57,246 bases of DNA from Comamonadaceae bacterium (GCA_947455465.1 CANGNS010000023.1:1-57246), one strand, 5' to 3'. Numbered from the stretch's first letter, positions 38,878 to 48,925 are shown. A program made the numbers and translations. Notes: generated by a model not told the origin, from the sequence alone.

Positions 38878-40406
38878 CCGCCGTCTGCGTCATGGTGCTG
38901 GGCACCACCAGCGGCGCCGGCAAAAGCTGGCTCACCACCGCGCTGTGCCGCTACTACGCCCGCCAGGGCCTCAAGGTAGCGCCCTTCAAAGCGCAAAACA
39001 TGTCTAACAATGCCCGCGTGGTCGCCGCTGCCCGTGGCGCCGATGGTATGGACGCTGCGCCGAGTGCGGGTGGCGAAATCGGCAGCGCCCAGTATTTTCA
39101 GGCGCTGGCCGCACGTGCGCTGCCCGATGTGCGCATGAATCCGGTGCTGCTCAAACCCGAGGCCGATACGCGCAGCCAGGTAGTTTTGCTCGGGCAAGTC
39201 AGCCCCGAACTCTCGGCGATGCCTTGGCGCACGCGCAGCGAGCACGTCTGGCCCACGATTGCCGCCGCCCTGGACGCGCTGCGCGCAGACAACGATGTGG
39301 TGGTGATCGAGGGCGCCGGATCGCCCGCCGAAATCAATTTGTATGACAGCGATATCGTCAATATGCGCGTGGCTGCCCATGCACAAGCGGCTTGTTTGTT
39401 GGTCAGCGATATTGACCGGGGAGGTTCGTTTGCGCATCTGTACGGCACCTGGGCCTGGTTGGCGCCAGAACACCGCGCCCTGATCCGGGGCTTTGTGCTC
39501 AACAAGTTTCGTGGCGACGCGGCCTTGTTGGCGCCGGCCCCCGAGATGCTGCAAGAGCGCACCGGCGTGCCTACCGTCGCTACCCTGCCCATGTGGTGGC
39601 AACACGGCCTGCCCGAGGAAGACGGTGTGTTTGACGAGCGCAGCAGCGCCAGCGGCGCGGTGCAGCGCACGGTGGCGGTGCTGGCCTACCCGCGCATCAG
39701 CAATTTGGATGAATTCCAGGCGCTCAAAAACATCGAAGGCTTGCACCTGCAATGGGTGCGCAGCCCGACGCAGTTGGCCGCCCTGCAGCCCGGGCGCGAC
39801 TGGATCATCCTGCCCGGCTCCAAAAACACCAGCGCCGATTTGGCCTGGCTGCGCAGCCAGGGGCTCGATAGCGCGATCAGCGCGCATGCCCACGCGGGCG
39901 GCGCAGTGCTGGGCATTTGCGGCGGCCTGCAAATGCTGGGCGAGGCCTTGATCGACCCCCACGGCATCGACGGCAATGCGCCGGGCTTGGGCCTTTTGCC
40001 TTTGACCACGGTATTTGAAGCCGCCAAGACGGTGCGCCACAACCGCTTGCAGTTTGAGGCCGCCATAGCCACGCGGCCCGACTCGCCCTGGGCGGCGCTG
40101 GCCGGGCTGGCGGTGCAGGGTTACGAAATCCACCACGGGCAAACCCGGGCGCAGGCCGGCCGGGCCGACCAGGTGGTGCACCCGGTGTTGCCGCAAGGCC
40201 TGGGGTGGCAAAACGCGCAGGGCAATGTGCTGGGCGTGTATTTGCACGGACTGTTTGAAGACGCTGCCGTGCTGGAGCGCCTTTTTGGCGCCAGCGCCGG
40301 CCAGCGGGTGCGCACGCTGGATGTGGTGTTTGACGGCTTAGCCGACTTTGCCCAGACGCATTTCGCGCCGGGCGTGTTGGACGGTTTGCTGCAGCCGCAC
40401 CCTTAG
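38874..40406 (+). CDS. cobQ: Cobyric acid synthase
   Basis: A 510-residue amidotransferase that amidates adenosyl-cobyrinic acid a,c-diamide. The N-terminal ATP-binding half has LGTTSGAGKSWLTTALC at residue 9 and PFKAQNMSNNA near 38. The C-terminal glutaminase half carries the Cys in AVLGICGGLQMLGEAL near 345. It is the only corrinoid-ring biosynthesis gene in the window and lies in the B12-repressed uptake operon. That could mean salvage of incomplete corrinoids, or that the other cob genes are elsewhere. Confidence 0.94.
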   Translation: MTAVCVMVLGTTSGAGKSWLTTALCRYYARQGLKVAPFKAQNMSNNARVVAAARGADGMDAAPSAGGEIGSAQYFQALAARALPDVRMNPVLLKPEADTRSQVVLLGQVSPELSAMPWRTRSEHVWPTIAAALDALRADNDVVVIEGAGSPAEINLYDSDIVNMRVAAHAQAACLLVSDIDRGGSFAHLYGTWAWLAPEHRALIRGFVLNKFRGDAALLAPAPEMLQERTGVPTVATLPMWWQHGLPEEDGVFDERSSASGAVQRTVAVLAYPRISNLDEFQALKNIEGLHLQWVRSPTQLAALQPGRDWIILPGSKNTSADLAWLRSQGLDSAISAHAHAGGAVLGICGGLQMLGEALIDPHGIDGNAPGLGLLPLTTVFEAAKTVRHNRLQFEAAIATRPDSPWAALAGLAVQGYEIHHGQTRAQAGRADQVVHPVLPQGLGWQNAQGNVLGVYLHGLFEDAAVLERLFGASAGQRVRTLDVVFDGLADFAQTHFAPGVLDGLLQPHP

Positions 40407-40418
40407 CGTGCCAGCCTG

Positions 40419-41069
40419 CTAGTTCGGCGAATGCGCGAAAGCTTTTTTATCCTTGAACCCGCAGCAGTCAAAAACCGCACACTGCCCGCACAAAGGTTTT
40501 CGGGCCTGGCACACATAGCGGCCATGCAATATCAGCCAGTGGTGGGCATCCACCAGAAATTCAGCGGGGATGCGCTTGAGCAGTTTGTGCTCCACCGCCA
40601 GCGGCGTCGCGCCGGGCGCTAAGCCCGTGCGGTTGCCGAGACGAAAAAGGTGGGTGTCCACGGCCATCGTCGCCTCGCCGAAGGCGACATTGAGCACTAC
40701 GTTGGCTGTTTTGCGCCCCACGCCTGGCAAAGCCTCTAGCGCTTCGCGGCTGCGGGGCACCTGGCCGCCGTGCTGGTCCATCAAGATATGGCAGGTTTGC
40801 ATCAGGTGCCGCGCCTTGCTGCGGTACAGGCCTATGGTTTTGATGTGCTGCTCCAGCCCCTCCAGCCCCAGGCGGATGATTTTTTCCGGCGTATTGGCCA
40901 CCAAAAAAAGGCGTGCCGTGGCTTTGTTCACGCCCACGTCGGTGGCCTGGGCCGAGAGCAACACGGCGGCCAGCAGCTCAAAGACGCTGGCGTAGTGCAA
41001 CTCGGTTTGTGGCTGCGGGTTGGCAGCACGCAAGATGCTGAAGAATTGGTGGATGGCCGTTGGTTTCAT
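40419..41069 (-). CDS. nth: Endonuclease III
   Basis: A 216-residue base-excision DNA glycosylase/AP lyase for oxidised pyrimidines. The helix-hairpin-helix ALPGVGRKTANVVLN carries the catalytic Lys, the Asp lies in MAVDTHLFRLGNR, and the C-terminal 4Fe-4S ligands are in C-x6-C-x2-C-x5-C (CQARKPLCGQCAVFDCC). ATG 41069 was chosen because it matches the family start; the frame stays open further upstream but over another gene. Confidence 0.96.
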   Translation of the reverse strand: MKPTAIHQFFSILRAANPQPQTELHYASVFELLAAVLLSAQATDVGVNKATARLFLVANTPEKIIRLGLEGLEQHIKTIGLYRSKARHLMQTCHILMDQHGGQVPRSREALEALPGVGRKTANVVLNVAFGEATMAVDTHLFRLGNRTGLAPGATPLAVEHKLLKRIPAEFLVDAHHWLILHGRYVCQARKPLCGQCAVFDCCGFKDKKAFAHSPN

Positions 41070-41166
41070 GGTGGGGCTGGGGCGCCGCCGTTTTGGCCAT
41101 GGGCCCCAAAACGGGCACGCTGGAAGTTGGCGACAATAGGGTTTTGACCATCGGAAGATACCGCAA

Positions 41167-42375
41167 ATGTCCAGCGCGCCCGCCCCCGTTTTTGCCGACC
41201 GCCTCAACAACGTCGAGACCTCGGCCATCCGCGAACTCTTTAAGCTCTTGGGCAAGCCCGGCATCATCAGCTTTGCCGGTGGCTTTCCGGACAGCGCATT
41301 GTTTGACGTGGACGGCATTCGCGCCGCCACCTTGGCCGCGTTGGACCAAGACGCTGGCGCCGCCTTGCAATACGGCGCCACCGAGGGCTACGGCCCACTG
41401 CGCGAGGAGTTGGCCAGCTTCATGGCCAGCAAGGGGGTGCGCGAACTCGCTGCCGAGCAGCTGATCGTCACCACCGGCAGCCAGCAGGCGCTGGATTTGC
41501 TGGGCAAAGTGCTGATCAACCCCGGCGACAAGGTCATCGTCGAGGGGCCCACGTTTTTGGCGACCATCAACTGTTTCCGTCTGTACGGCGCCGACCTGGT
41601 CAGCGCGAAGGTGGACGGGCAGGGCGTAGACACCGAGGCGCTGGAGCGCCTGATCGTGGAGCACCGGCCCAAATTTGTCTACCTGATCCCCACCTTTGGC
41701 AACCCCAGCGGCGGCCTGCTGGACCTGGCGCGGCGCAAAGCGGTGCTGCAAATGGCTGTGAAGTACCAAACCCTGATCGTCGAGGACGACCCTTATGGCG
41801 ACCTGTATTTCGGCGAAGCGCCCCCGCCCAGTTTGCTGGCTTTGAGCAGCGAGGTGCCTGGCAGCCGCGATCTCTTGGTGCATTGCGGTTCGCTCTCCAA
41901 GGTGCTATCGCCCGGCTTGCGCGTGGGCTGGATGGCTGGGCCGCCCGAGTTGCTGGCCCGAGCGACCATGTGCAAGCAGTTCAGCGATGCCCACACCAGC
42001 ACCTATGCCCAGGCCACTGCGGCGCACTACCTGCGCGCCGGGCGCTTGCCTGCGACGCTGGCCAAAGTGCGTGCGGTCTATGCCGAGCGGGCGCAGGCCA
42101 TGGCCCAGGCCTTGCGCCAGGATGTGGGTGATGCCTTGGACTTTGTGGCGCCGCAGGGCGGCTTGTTTGTCTGGGCGCGGCTGACCGGTGCGGGGGGCAA
42201 ACCCACCCACGCCGCTGAATTTGCCCAACGCGCCATCGCCAAGGGCGTGGCTTTTGTGCCCGGCATGCCGTTTTATTGCGCCCACGGCGACCCGGCCACG
42301 CTGCGTCTGAGCTTTGCCACGGTTGGCCCCGACAAAATCCGCGAGGGCGTGGCGCGCCTGGCGCAGGCGCTGTAA
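41167..42375 (+). CDS. PLP-dependent aminotransferase (2-aminoadipate type)
   Basis: A 402-residue fold-type I aminotransferase. GIISFAGGFPDSALFD near residue 36 and YGATEGYGPLREELA near 72 are typical of the LysN/MocR-related subgroup. YLIPTFGNPSGG and VEDDPYGDLYF follow, and the PLP-binding Lys is in HCGSLSKVLSPGLRVGW near 245. It lacks an N-terminal GntR domain, so it acts as an enzyme and not as a MocR regulator. Broad-specificity transamination of aromatic amino acids or 2-aminoadipate is likely. Confidence 0.92.
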   Translation: MSSAPAPVFADRLNNVETSAIRELFKLLGKPGIISFAGGFPDSALFDVDGIRAATLAALDQDAGAALQYGATEGYGPLREELASFMASKGVRELAAEQLIVTTGSQQALDLLGKVLINPGDKVIVEGPTFLATINCFRLYGADLVSAKVDGQGVDTEALERLIVEHRPKFVYLIPTFGNPSGGLLDLARRKAVLQMAVKYQTLIVEDDPYGDLYFGEAPPPSLLALSSEVPGSRDLLVHCGSLSKVLSPGLRVGWMAGPPELLARATMCKQFSDAHTSTYAQATAAHYLRAGRLPATLAKVRAVYAERAQAMAQALRQDVGDALDFVAPQGGLFVWARLTGAGGKPTHAAEFAQRAIAKGVAFVPGMPFYCAHGDPATLRLSFATVGPDKIREGVARLAQAL

Positions 42376-42378
42376 GGC

Positions 42379-43242
42379 CTAAAGCCGGCCGGCCAGGCTG
42401 CGCAGGTAGCCCTGAAAGTCGGCGCCAGTCTCGGGGTGGCGCAGGGCCAGCTCCACGGTAGCTTTAAGGTACCCCAGCTTGGAGCCGCAGTCGTAGCGTA
42501 TGCCTTCGTAGGCATAGGCGTACACCGCCTCTTGTTGCAGCAGGCTTTGGATGGCGTCGGTCAGCTGGTACTCGCCGCCAGCGCCGGGCTGCAGGGCTTG
42601 GATGTGCTTAAAAATCGAGGGCGTGAAAATGTAGCGCCCCACCACGCCCATGTCGGAAGGGGCGTTTTCCGGGGCGGGCTTTTCGACAATGGACGAGAGT
42701 TTGGTCAGCCCCGGCGCGATGTCGGTGCCGGCGACCATGCCGTAGGACCGGCTTTGGGACACGTCAATGCGCTCGACGGCGATGACCGAGCTGCGGTAAT
42801 GGCGGTACTGGGCCAGCATTTGGCTCAGCACGCCGGGGCGGTTGTCGAGCAAGTCGTCGGCCAATATCACCGCAAAGGGCTCGTCGCCTACCAGTGAGGC
42901 GGCGCACTGCACCGCATGGCCCAAGCCCAGGGCCTCGGCCTGGCGCACGTAAATGCAGTTCACATGCGCCGGTTTGATGTTTTGCACCAGCGCGAGCAAA
43001 TCGGTTTTGTTTTTGGCCTGCAACTCGTGCTCGAGCTCGAAGGAGCGGTCAAAGTGGTCCTCGATGCTGCGTTTGCTGCGGCCGGTCACAAAAATGAGCT
43101 CGGTAAAACCGGCTTCGATGGCTTCTTCGACCGCGTATTGAATCAGCGGTTTGTCCACCACGCACAGCATTTCTTTGGGGCTGGCTTTGGTGGCGGGCAG
43201 AAATCGGGTGCCCAGACCGGCGACGGGGAAAACGGCTTTCAT
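42379..43242 (-). CDS. galU: UTP-glucose-1-phosphate uridylyltransferase
   Basis: A 287-residue nucleotidyltransferase making UDP-glucose. KAVFPVAGLGTRFLPATKASP at the N-terminus is the nucleotide-binding loop. EMLCVVDKPLIQYAVEEA, FAVILADDLLDN and IVEKPAPENAPS are further family segments. UDP-glucose feeds surface polysaccharide synthesis. It is convergent with the aminotransferase, only 3 bp apart. Confidence 0.96.
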   Translation of the reverse strand: MKAVFPVAGLGTRFLPATKASPKEMLCVVDKPLIQYAVEEAIEAGFTELIFVTGRSKRSIEDHFDRSFELEHELQAKNKTDLLALVQNIKPAHVNCIYVRQAEALGLGHAVQCAASLVGDEPFAVILADDLLDNRPGVLSQMLAQYRHYRSSVIAVERIDVSQSRSYGMVAGTDIAPGLTKLSSIVEKPAPENAPSDMGVVGRYIFTPSIFKHIQALQPGAGGEYQLTDAIQSLLQQEAVYAYAYEGIRYDCGSKLGYLKATVELALRHPETGADFQGYLRSLAGRL

Positions 43243-43572
43243 GGGTTCAAAGTCCTCTCAAGGCGGCTTGGCGCCGGGGTGGCGCTATTGTCAATCAAGG
43301 GCGTTAGGGCCGCCTTGCCGTCACTGATTTGTCATATATGCCTGCGCTGCCGAGCGGGGTGTACCCCTTTTGGCGTAGTTCAATCTGAGCGTCGATAAAC
43401 ATCAGTGTGCGATTTCACCGGCGATAAAGGCAATAGCCTCAAAAAATCGTCGGAATACCGACATTTATGCGCAATAGCCGCACGTTCGAACATTATGAAT
43501 TTAATGTTTTTGACATATAGTTACGGTAGATTTACACGCTTCACACAAGTAGTTTGCGAAAGGCAGTTTCTC
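43243..43572. promoter_or_regulatory. Intergenic region upstream of the Oar-like receptor
   Basis: About 330 bp between divergent galU and the Oar-like receptor gene. The right half is AT-rich. TTGACA (43510-43515) is followed at 17-bp spacing by TACACG (43533-43538), a possible promoter for the receptor. AAAGG about 12 bp before ATG 43573 may be its ribosome binding site. I see no gene or other structured element here. Confidence 0.4.
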
Positions 43573-46500
43573 ATGGCACTAAATAGATCAGAATTTTCTT
43601 GGGCACTGAGCGCCGTCGGCTTGGCGACCACCATGTTGGTGGCGCCTGCGATGGCGCAGAACACCAGTTCATCGATTGGTGGGCGCATCAGCGGCGCCGA
43701 CGGCCAGCCGGTGGTGGGTGCCACGGTGCAAGTGGGCCACGCCGAGTCTGGCTCGACCAACTCGGTGAGCACGGATGACCAAGGCCGCTACCTGATTCGC
43801 GGCCTGCGTGTCGGCGTGCCTTACACCGTAACGGTGTCGAAGAACGGCAAAACAGAAAAGCGCGAAGGCGTGTATCTGCAATTGGCACAGACCGCGACCT
43901 TGGACCTGCGCCTTGACGCGGCCCAGGCCCTGGCCGCCGTGACGGTGACCGGCGCTGCCGCCAGTGCCCTGGACAACACGGCCATGGGCGCCGGCAGCCG
44001 CTTCAACCGCCAAGAGCTGGACGCGTTTGCCTCGGTCAAGCGCAGCTTGCAGGACTATGCGCGCATGGACGCGCGTTTCTCGCAGACCGACAAGGAGCGC
44101 GGCGAGATTTCCGCCGCAGGCCAAAACTCCCGCTACAACACGATTACCGTGGACAGCGTCAAGATCAATGACACTTTTGGCCTGGAGGCCAACACGCTGC
44201 CGACCATCAAGCAGCCGATTTCGATTGACGCCATCCAGGCGGTGCAGGTCAATTTGTCGAATTACGACGTGACCCAGAAAGACTACACCGGCGCCAATAT
44301 CAACGCGGTGACCAAGTCGGGCACCAATGAACTCAAAGGCAGTGTGTATTACGTGTACCGCAACGACCAGATGGTCGGTGACAAATTCAGCACGCTCAAT
44401 GGCGGCACCTACAGCAAATTCGCTCCATTCAAGGAAGATACCAAGGGTTTTACCTTGGGTGGCCCGATTCTTGAAGACAAGCTCTTTTTCTTTGCTAATT
44501 ACGAAGAGTTCACCAGCAACCGTTCGCAACCAGAATTTGGTGCCATCGGTGGTTCGCTTACGCCGGTGATGATTTCCCAGTCGCAGATCAACCAGGTCGC
44601 GGCATTGGCAAAAAGCAAATACGGCATTGATGCCGGCACCGTGGGCTCGCCCGGCGCAGTCACGGTCAAAGACCTGATGGTGAAGTTGGACTGGAATATC
44701 AGCGACCAACACCGCGCCAACCTGCGTTTGGCCAGCACCAAGCAAAGCGAACCTTTCTTTGGTTTCAACAACTCGACCTCGCTGAGCTTGGATTCGTACT
44801 GGTGGAAGCAAAAGAAAGACCTCGATTCCGTGGTCGGACAATGGTTTGCCGATTGGACGCCAACGTTCTCGACCGAATTCAAGGCCTCTAACCGCAACTA
44901 CGACAGCGTTCCCCAAAACAACGCCAATTTGCCCTCTATTGCCATGTCCTTCTCGGGCGCGCTGCCCGCCGATGCGCCGTCCGGTGGCCTGACAACGACA
45001 CGCTCCTTGAATTTCGGTACCGAATACAGCCGCCAATTCAACATCCTGAGCCAAAAAACCCAGGACTTGTATCTGGGTGCGAACTGGGCGCTGAACGAGC
45101 ATGACGTCAAATTTGGCGCTGACTACTCTGCGACCAAGACCTTTAACGCATTCTTCCAGCGGGCCAATGGCGACTACACCTTCTCGTGCGTTAACAGCAG
45201 CACCACCTACACCTACTCCTTCGGCGCAATCACCTGTAATACGGCCACTGAATCGCAAGTTACTGCGGCAATTTTGGAGAACTTTGCACTGGGCCGACCT
45301 TCGTCTTACCAGGTGCAGGTGGCCGCACCGGGCACAACGCTGACCGATGGCGCTGCCAACTTCCGCTCTGCCAACACCGGCCTGTTTTTGCAAGACACCT
45401 GGACCGTCAACAACCGCCTGACCATCACGGCTGGCGCGCGTTTGGACACCACCAGCTTGCCGGACAAGCCTGGCTATAACGCTGCGGCAGCCGCACCTTT
45501 GGTGCAAGGTTCCGTTGCCGCCGGTGCCACGACCGGCACCCGCAACTCGGGCGGCTTTGGCATGAACAATTCGGTCACGCCCGATGGCCAGACTTTGTTC
45601 CAGCCACGCTTTGGCTTTAACTACGCCTTGGATGCGGACCAGAAAGAAAAAGCCCAAGTCCGTGGCGGCTTTGGCTTGTTCCAAGGCGCAGCAGCAGCGG
45701 TGTGGTTTGCCAACCCCTATTCCAATACCGGCTTGGCTACGCGCATTTACGGATGCGGCGGCAGCTTTGCCAGCTGCAGCACCACGGGTGGCATCTTTAG
45801 CGCCGACCCGAACAACCAGCCTACGAATTTCTCCAACGCGCCTCCTGCGGCCAACGTCGATTTTCTCGATCCCAACCTGACGCAGCCGTCGATCTGGAAG
45901 ATGAACCTGGCCTACGAGGGTGAACTGCCCTTTGGTGGCTTGGTGGCCGGTGCCGAAGTCTTGTTGACCAAGACCAAGGCTGGTGTGTACTACAAGCAGC
46001 TGAACTTGGGATCGGCAACCCGTATCGGTCCAGATGGCCGCGAGTTGTATTACACGCCCAAGGGCTACGACCCCACTTGCTGGAACACCACGACTGGTGG
46101 TACTTTGACCACGGCCACGGGATGCAGCGGCGAATGGGGTATCCGCAGCAAGGCGCTGAGCAACCCGTCCTACGCCAACGTCACCATGGCTGCACAAAGC
46201 AGCATGGGTTCGGGCAATACGCTGACCTTGTCTTTGTCGCAACCCGTGCGTGACGGACTGGGCTGGCAAGTCGCCTACACCCGCCAAAGCGCAACCGAGG
46301 TCAGCCCCCTGACATCGTCGGTGGCAAACTCCAGCTTCAACTCACGTGCCGTGTTTAACCCCAATGAAGAGGTGGATGCCAATTCCGCCTACTTGGTGAA
46401 AGACCGCATTACTGCGGCGGTTAACTGGAGCACGGTGTTCATCGGCAACTACAAAACTACCGTGGGTCTGTTCTATGAAGGCCGCGCCGGCAAGCCCTAC

Positions 46501-47025
46501 AGCTGGGTCTATAAAAACGACATGAATGGCGACGGAGTTTCGGGCAACGACCTGATGTATGTGCCTAAAGCACCGGGCTCTGGCGAAGTGATTTTTGCCG
46601 GTGCAACAGCGGCCGAAAAACAAGCCAATGAGGATAAGTTCTGGGCCATCGTCAACAGCTCCAAAGAGCTGAGCGACTCCAAAGGTGGCGTGGTGAGCCG
46701 TAACAACGCCTTTAGCGATATGGTGCACAACTTTGACCTGCGCCTGAGCCAGGAGCTGGCAGGATTTAGCCCCAAGCACAAATCGATATTTATCTTGGAT
46801 ATCTTTAACGTGGGCAATCTGTTGAATAAAGAGTGGGGCCGTACCAACGAAATGTTGTTTAACTCCGGTGGTGGCAATCGCCGTGGTTTCGTGAACTTCG
46901 CCGGTATCGATCCGACCACTGGCAAATACGTTTACGCGGTGTCCACACTGGATGATTTGACGCTGCGTCAAGTCGCTGGCGAGTCCCAGTGGGCCGTTCA
47001 AGCGACCTTGAAGTACGAGTTCTAA
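43573..47025 (+). CDS. Oar-like TonB-dependent receptor
   Basis: An 1150-residue outer-membrane protein. A signal peptide (residues about 1-29, ending PAMAQN) is followed by a carboxypeptidase-regulatory-like beta-sandwich (about 32-115: GGRISGADGQPVVGATVQVG). A plug domain comes next (about 130-260, NTITVDSVKINDTFGLEA), and then a long Oar-type barrel with FTLGGPILEDKLFFFANYEEF near 295 and a terminal ATLKYEF. Oar proteins move large or protein cargo, or take up sugars or peptides. ATG 43573 was chosen to place the signal peptide at the N-terminus. A terminator follows, then a nucleotidase gene. Confidence 0.9.
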   Translation: MALNRSEFSWALSAVGLATTMLVAPAMAQNTSSSIGGRISGADGQPVVGATVQVGHAESGSTNSVSTDDQGRYLIRGLRVGVPYTVTVSKNGKTEKREGVYLQLAQTATLDLRLDAAQALAAVTVTGAAASALDNTAMGAGSRFNRQELDAFASVKRSLQDYARMDARFSQTDKERGEISAAGQNSRYNTITVDSVKINDTFGLEANTLPTIKQPISIDAIQAVQVNLSNYDVTQKDYTGANINAVTKSGTNELKGSVYYVYRNDQMVGDKFSTLNGGTYSKFAPFKEDTKGFTLGGPILEDKLFFFANYEEFTSNRSQPEFGAIGGSLTPVMISQSQINQVAALAKSKYGIDAGTVGSPGAVTVKDLMVKLDWNISDQHRANLRLASTKQSEPFFGFNNSTSLSLDSYWWKQKKDLDSVVGQWFADWTPTFSTEFKASNRNYDSVPQNNANLPSIAMSFSGALPADAPSGGLTTTRSLNFGTEYSRQFNILSQKTQDLYLGANWALNEHDVKFGADYSATKTFNAFFQRANGDYTFSCVNSSTTYTYSFGAITCNTATESQVTAAILENFALGRPSSYQVQVAAPGTTLTDGAANFRSANTGLFLQDTWTVNNRLTITAGARLDTTSLPDKPGYNAAAAAPLVQGSVAAGATTGTRNSGGFGMNNSVTPDGQTLFQPRFGFNYALDADQKEKAQVRGGFGLFQGAAAAVWFANPYSNTGLATRIYGCGGSFASCSTTGGIFSADPNNQPTNFSNAPPAANVDFLDPNLTQPSIWKMNLAYEGELPFGGLVAGAEVLLTKTKAGVYYKQLNLGSATRIGPDGRELYYTPKGYDPTCWNTTTGGTLTTATGCSGEWGIRSKALSNPSYANVTMAAQSSMGSGNTLTLSLSQPVRDGLGWQVAYTRQSATEVSPLTSSVANSSFNSRAVFNPNEEVDANSAYLVKDRITAAVNWSTVFIGNYKTTVGLFYEGRAGKPYSWVYKNDMNGDGVSGNDLMYVPKAPGSGEVIFAGATAAEKQANEDKFWAIVNSSKELSDSKGGVVSRNNAFSDMVHNFDLRLSQELAGFSPKHKSIFILDIFNVGNLLNKEWGRTNEMLFNSGGGNRRGFVNFAGIDPTTGKYVYAVSTLDDLTLRQVAGESQWAVQATLKYEF

Positions 47026-47071
47026 GCGACGCGTCGTTTCGGGCGACCGGCAACGGTTGTCTGTGACACTC

Positions 47072-47112
47072 ACCGCAGGCCCGCCTATGATTGCGCGCCT
47101 GCGGTTTTTTTT
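47072..47112 (+). terminator. Terminator of the Oar-like receptor gene
   Basis: ACCGCAGGC (47072-47080) pairs with GCCTGCGGT (47097-47105), and eight T follow at 47105-47112. The ribosome binding site of the nucleotidase gene begins immediately after. Confidence 0.88.
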
Positions 47113-47125
47113 GAGGTGCTCCTGT

Positions 47126-48916
47126 ATGCCTAAGTATTTGTCTGCACGCCATCGCCTGACTCCGTGGCTGGTTGTGCTCGGTTTGCTCTGTAGCCCGTGG
47201 CTATCGGCCCAAAACCTTGCCGAGCCCAAGGCGCAGGCCCGCATCAGCCTGCTGGCCATCAACGATATGCATGGCAATATCTTGCCCCCTTCCATTCCGG
47301 TGTGGGTGGCGGATGCGCAAAACCCCGCAGGCAAGCGCCTGAACGCGGGCGGTGCGGCTTTTATGTCGACACTCATTGGCAAGCTCAAGGCGCAAAACCC
47401 TGGCGGCACCTTGGTGGTGGGCGCAGGCGACTTGATTGGCGCCACGCCATTGGCCTCGGGTCTGTTTCACGATGAACCGGCGGTGGAGGTACTCAATTAC
47501 CTGGGCCTGAACCTCACCAGTGTGGGCAACCACGAATTCGATAAAGGCACGCAAGAGTTGCTGCGCCTGCAAGCGGGCGGCTGCTTTGCGGCCAATGCCG
47601 ACGGCACGGCGGGGGTGGTCGGCAAAGACACCTGTATGCGCGACGGCCAGTTTGCTGGCGCTAAATTCCAGTACCTGGCGGCCAATGTGATCGTTAAAGC
47701 CACCGGCAAGCCTTTGTTTCCGGAGTATGCGATTCGGGAGATTGACGGCATCAAAGTAGGCTTCATGGGCCTGACCTTGCAAGACACACCCAATATGGTG
47801 ATTCCAACGGGCGTGGCGAGCGTGCAGTTTGTTGACGAGGTCCAAACCATTAACCGCCTGGTGCCCGAGCTCAAGCAGCAGGGCGTGGCATTCATTGTGC
47901 TGCTGATCCACCAAGGCGGTGTAACGACCGCCCGTTTTGCGCAAGACCCGAGCTGCCCCGGTTTTAGCGGCGACATTGTGGGCATTGCCGACAAGTTGGA
48001 CCCGGCCGTAGCGCTGATCGTCAGCGGCCACACCCACCAAGAATATGTTTGCACGCGTCCGGACGGGCGCTTGATTACGCAGTCGGGCTACTACGGCCGC
48101 CTGCTTACCAAGATTGATCTGGTGGTGGACCGCCAAAGCGGCGCCATCGTCTCTAAAGAGGCGCGCAACCATGTGGTCGTCAACGACCGCAACAACCCGC
48201 CCGATACCGGCGAATACGCGCCTTTGGCGGCCGACCCCCAGCTTTCCGCCTTGGTGGCCCGCTATGGCGATCTCAGTGCCACCATGGCCGACATCGTGGT
48301 CGGGCGCATCGCCGCACCCTTGCTGCGACAAACTTCGCCGGCGGGCGAGAGCACTTTGGGCGCCCTGATTGCCGATGCATTTCTGACCGGCGCTTCTGCA
48401 CCGCAGGGCGGCCACCCGGGCGCACAGATCGCGCTGGTGGGTGCGGGCGGGATTCGTGGCGACCTCAATACCTCGCTGAGCGTGACCTTCGGGCAGTTGT
48501 TCAGCGTGATGCCCTTTGCCAACAACCTGATCAGCATGGACCTGACCGGCGCGCAAATTGTGCGCGTACTGGAGCAGCAGTGGGAGGGCAAGACGGGCAA
48601 CGGGCAAATCATGGCCGTCTCGGAGGGCTTTAGCTACACCTGGGACGCATCGACCCCTAGCGGCGCCGCACCCGGACAGGGCCGGCGCGTGGTGCCTGGA
48701 TCGCTCATGCTAAACGGCAAGCCCCTATCCATGGACGCCACCTACCGCGTGGTGGTGGACACCTTTATTGCCGGCGGCGGTGACCGCTTCACGGTGTTCA
48801 AGCAAGGCAAAAACCGCGTCACGGGCGAGTTGGACTCGGCGGTGCTCAAGCTGTATTTCCGCATGAAGCCCGTCGTCCCAGTGCCCACCCTGGGCCGCGT
48901 ACTGCGCAGCAACTAA
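47126..48916 (+). CDS. Secreted 5'-nucleotidase / cyclic phosphodiesterase
   Basis: A 596-residue periplasmic or exported metallophosphoesterase. A signal peptide (PWLVVLGLLCSPWLSAQ) is followed by the calcineurin-like domain with LLAINDMHGNI near residue 43, VVGAGDLIGATP, SVGNHEFDKGT and IVSGHTHQEY, the metal ligands of the UshA family. The C-terminal 5'-nucleotidase domain begins near residue 360 and contains LVGAGGIRGDL and FSVMPFANNLISMDLTG. ATG 47126 has GAGGTG 8 bp upstream. It probably scavenges phosphate or nucleosides from external nucleotides. Confidence 0.93.
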   Translation: MPKYLSARHRLTPWLVVLGLLCSPWLSAQNLAEPKAQARISLLAINDMHGNILPPSIPVWVADAQNPAGKRLNAGGAAFMSTLIGKLKAQNPGGTLVVGAGDLIGATPLASGLFHDEPAVEVLNYLGLNLTSVGNHEFDKGTQELLRLQAGGCFAANADGTAGVVGKDTCMRDGQFAGAKFQYLAANVIVKATGKPLFPEYAIREIDGIKVGFMGLTLQDTPNMVIPTGVASVQFVDEVQTINRLVPELKQQGVAFIVLLIHQGGVTTARFAQDPSCPGFSGDIVGIADKLDPAVALIVSGHTHQEYVCTRPDGRLITQSGYYGRLLTKIDLVVDRQSGAIVSKEARNHVVVNDRNNPPDTGEYAPLAADPQLSALVARYGDLSATMADIVVGRIAAPLLRQTSPAGESTLGALIADAFLTGASAPQGGHPGAQIALVGAGGIRGDLNTSLSVTFGQLFSVMPFANNLISMDLTGAQIVRVLEQQWEGKTGNGQIMAVSEGFSYTWDASTPSGAAPGQGRRVVPGSLMLNGKPLSMDATYRVVVDTFIAGGGDRFTVFKQGKNRVTGELDSAVLKLYFRMKPVVPVPTLGRVLRSN

Positions 48917-48925
48917 GCGCGCGCC

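Noticed and set aside
43356..43367. GGGGT-GT-ACCCC short inverted repeat upstream of the Oar-like gene
   Set aside because: Arms of 5 bp with a 2-nt centre are too short to claim an operator or terminator.
43669..46287. 872-codon open frame antisense to the Oar-like receptor
   Set aside because: Composition is that of a mirrored reading frame, with no domain or start signal, and the plus-strand receptor is complete.
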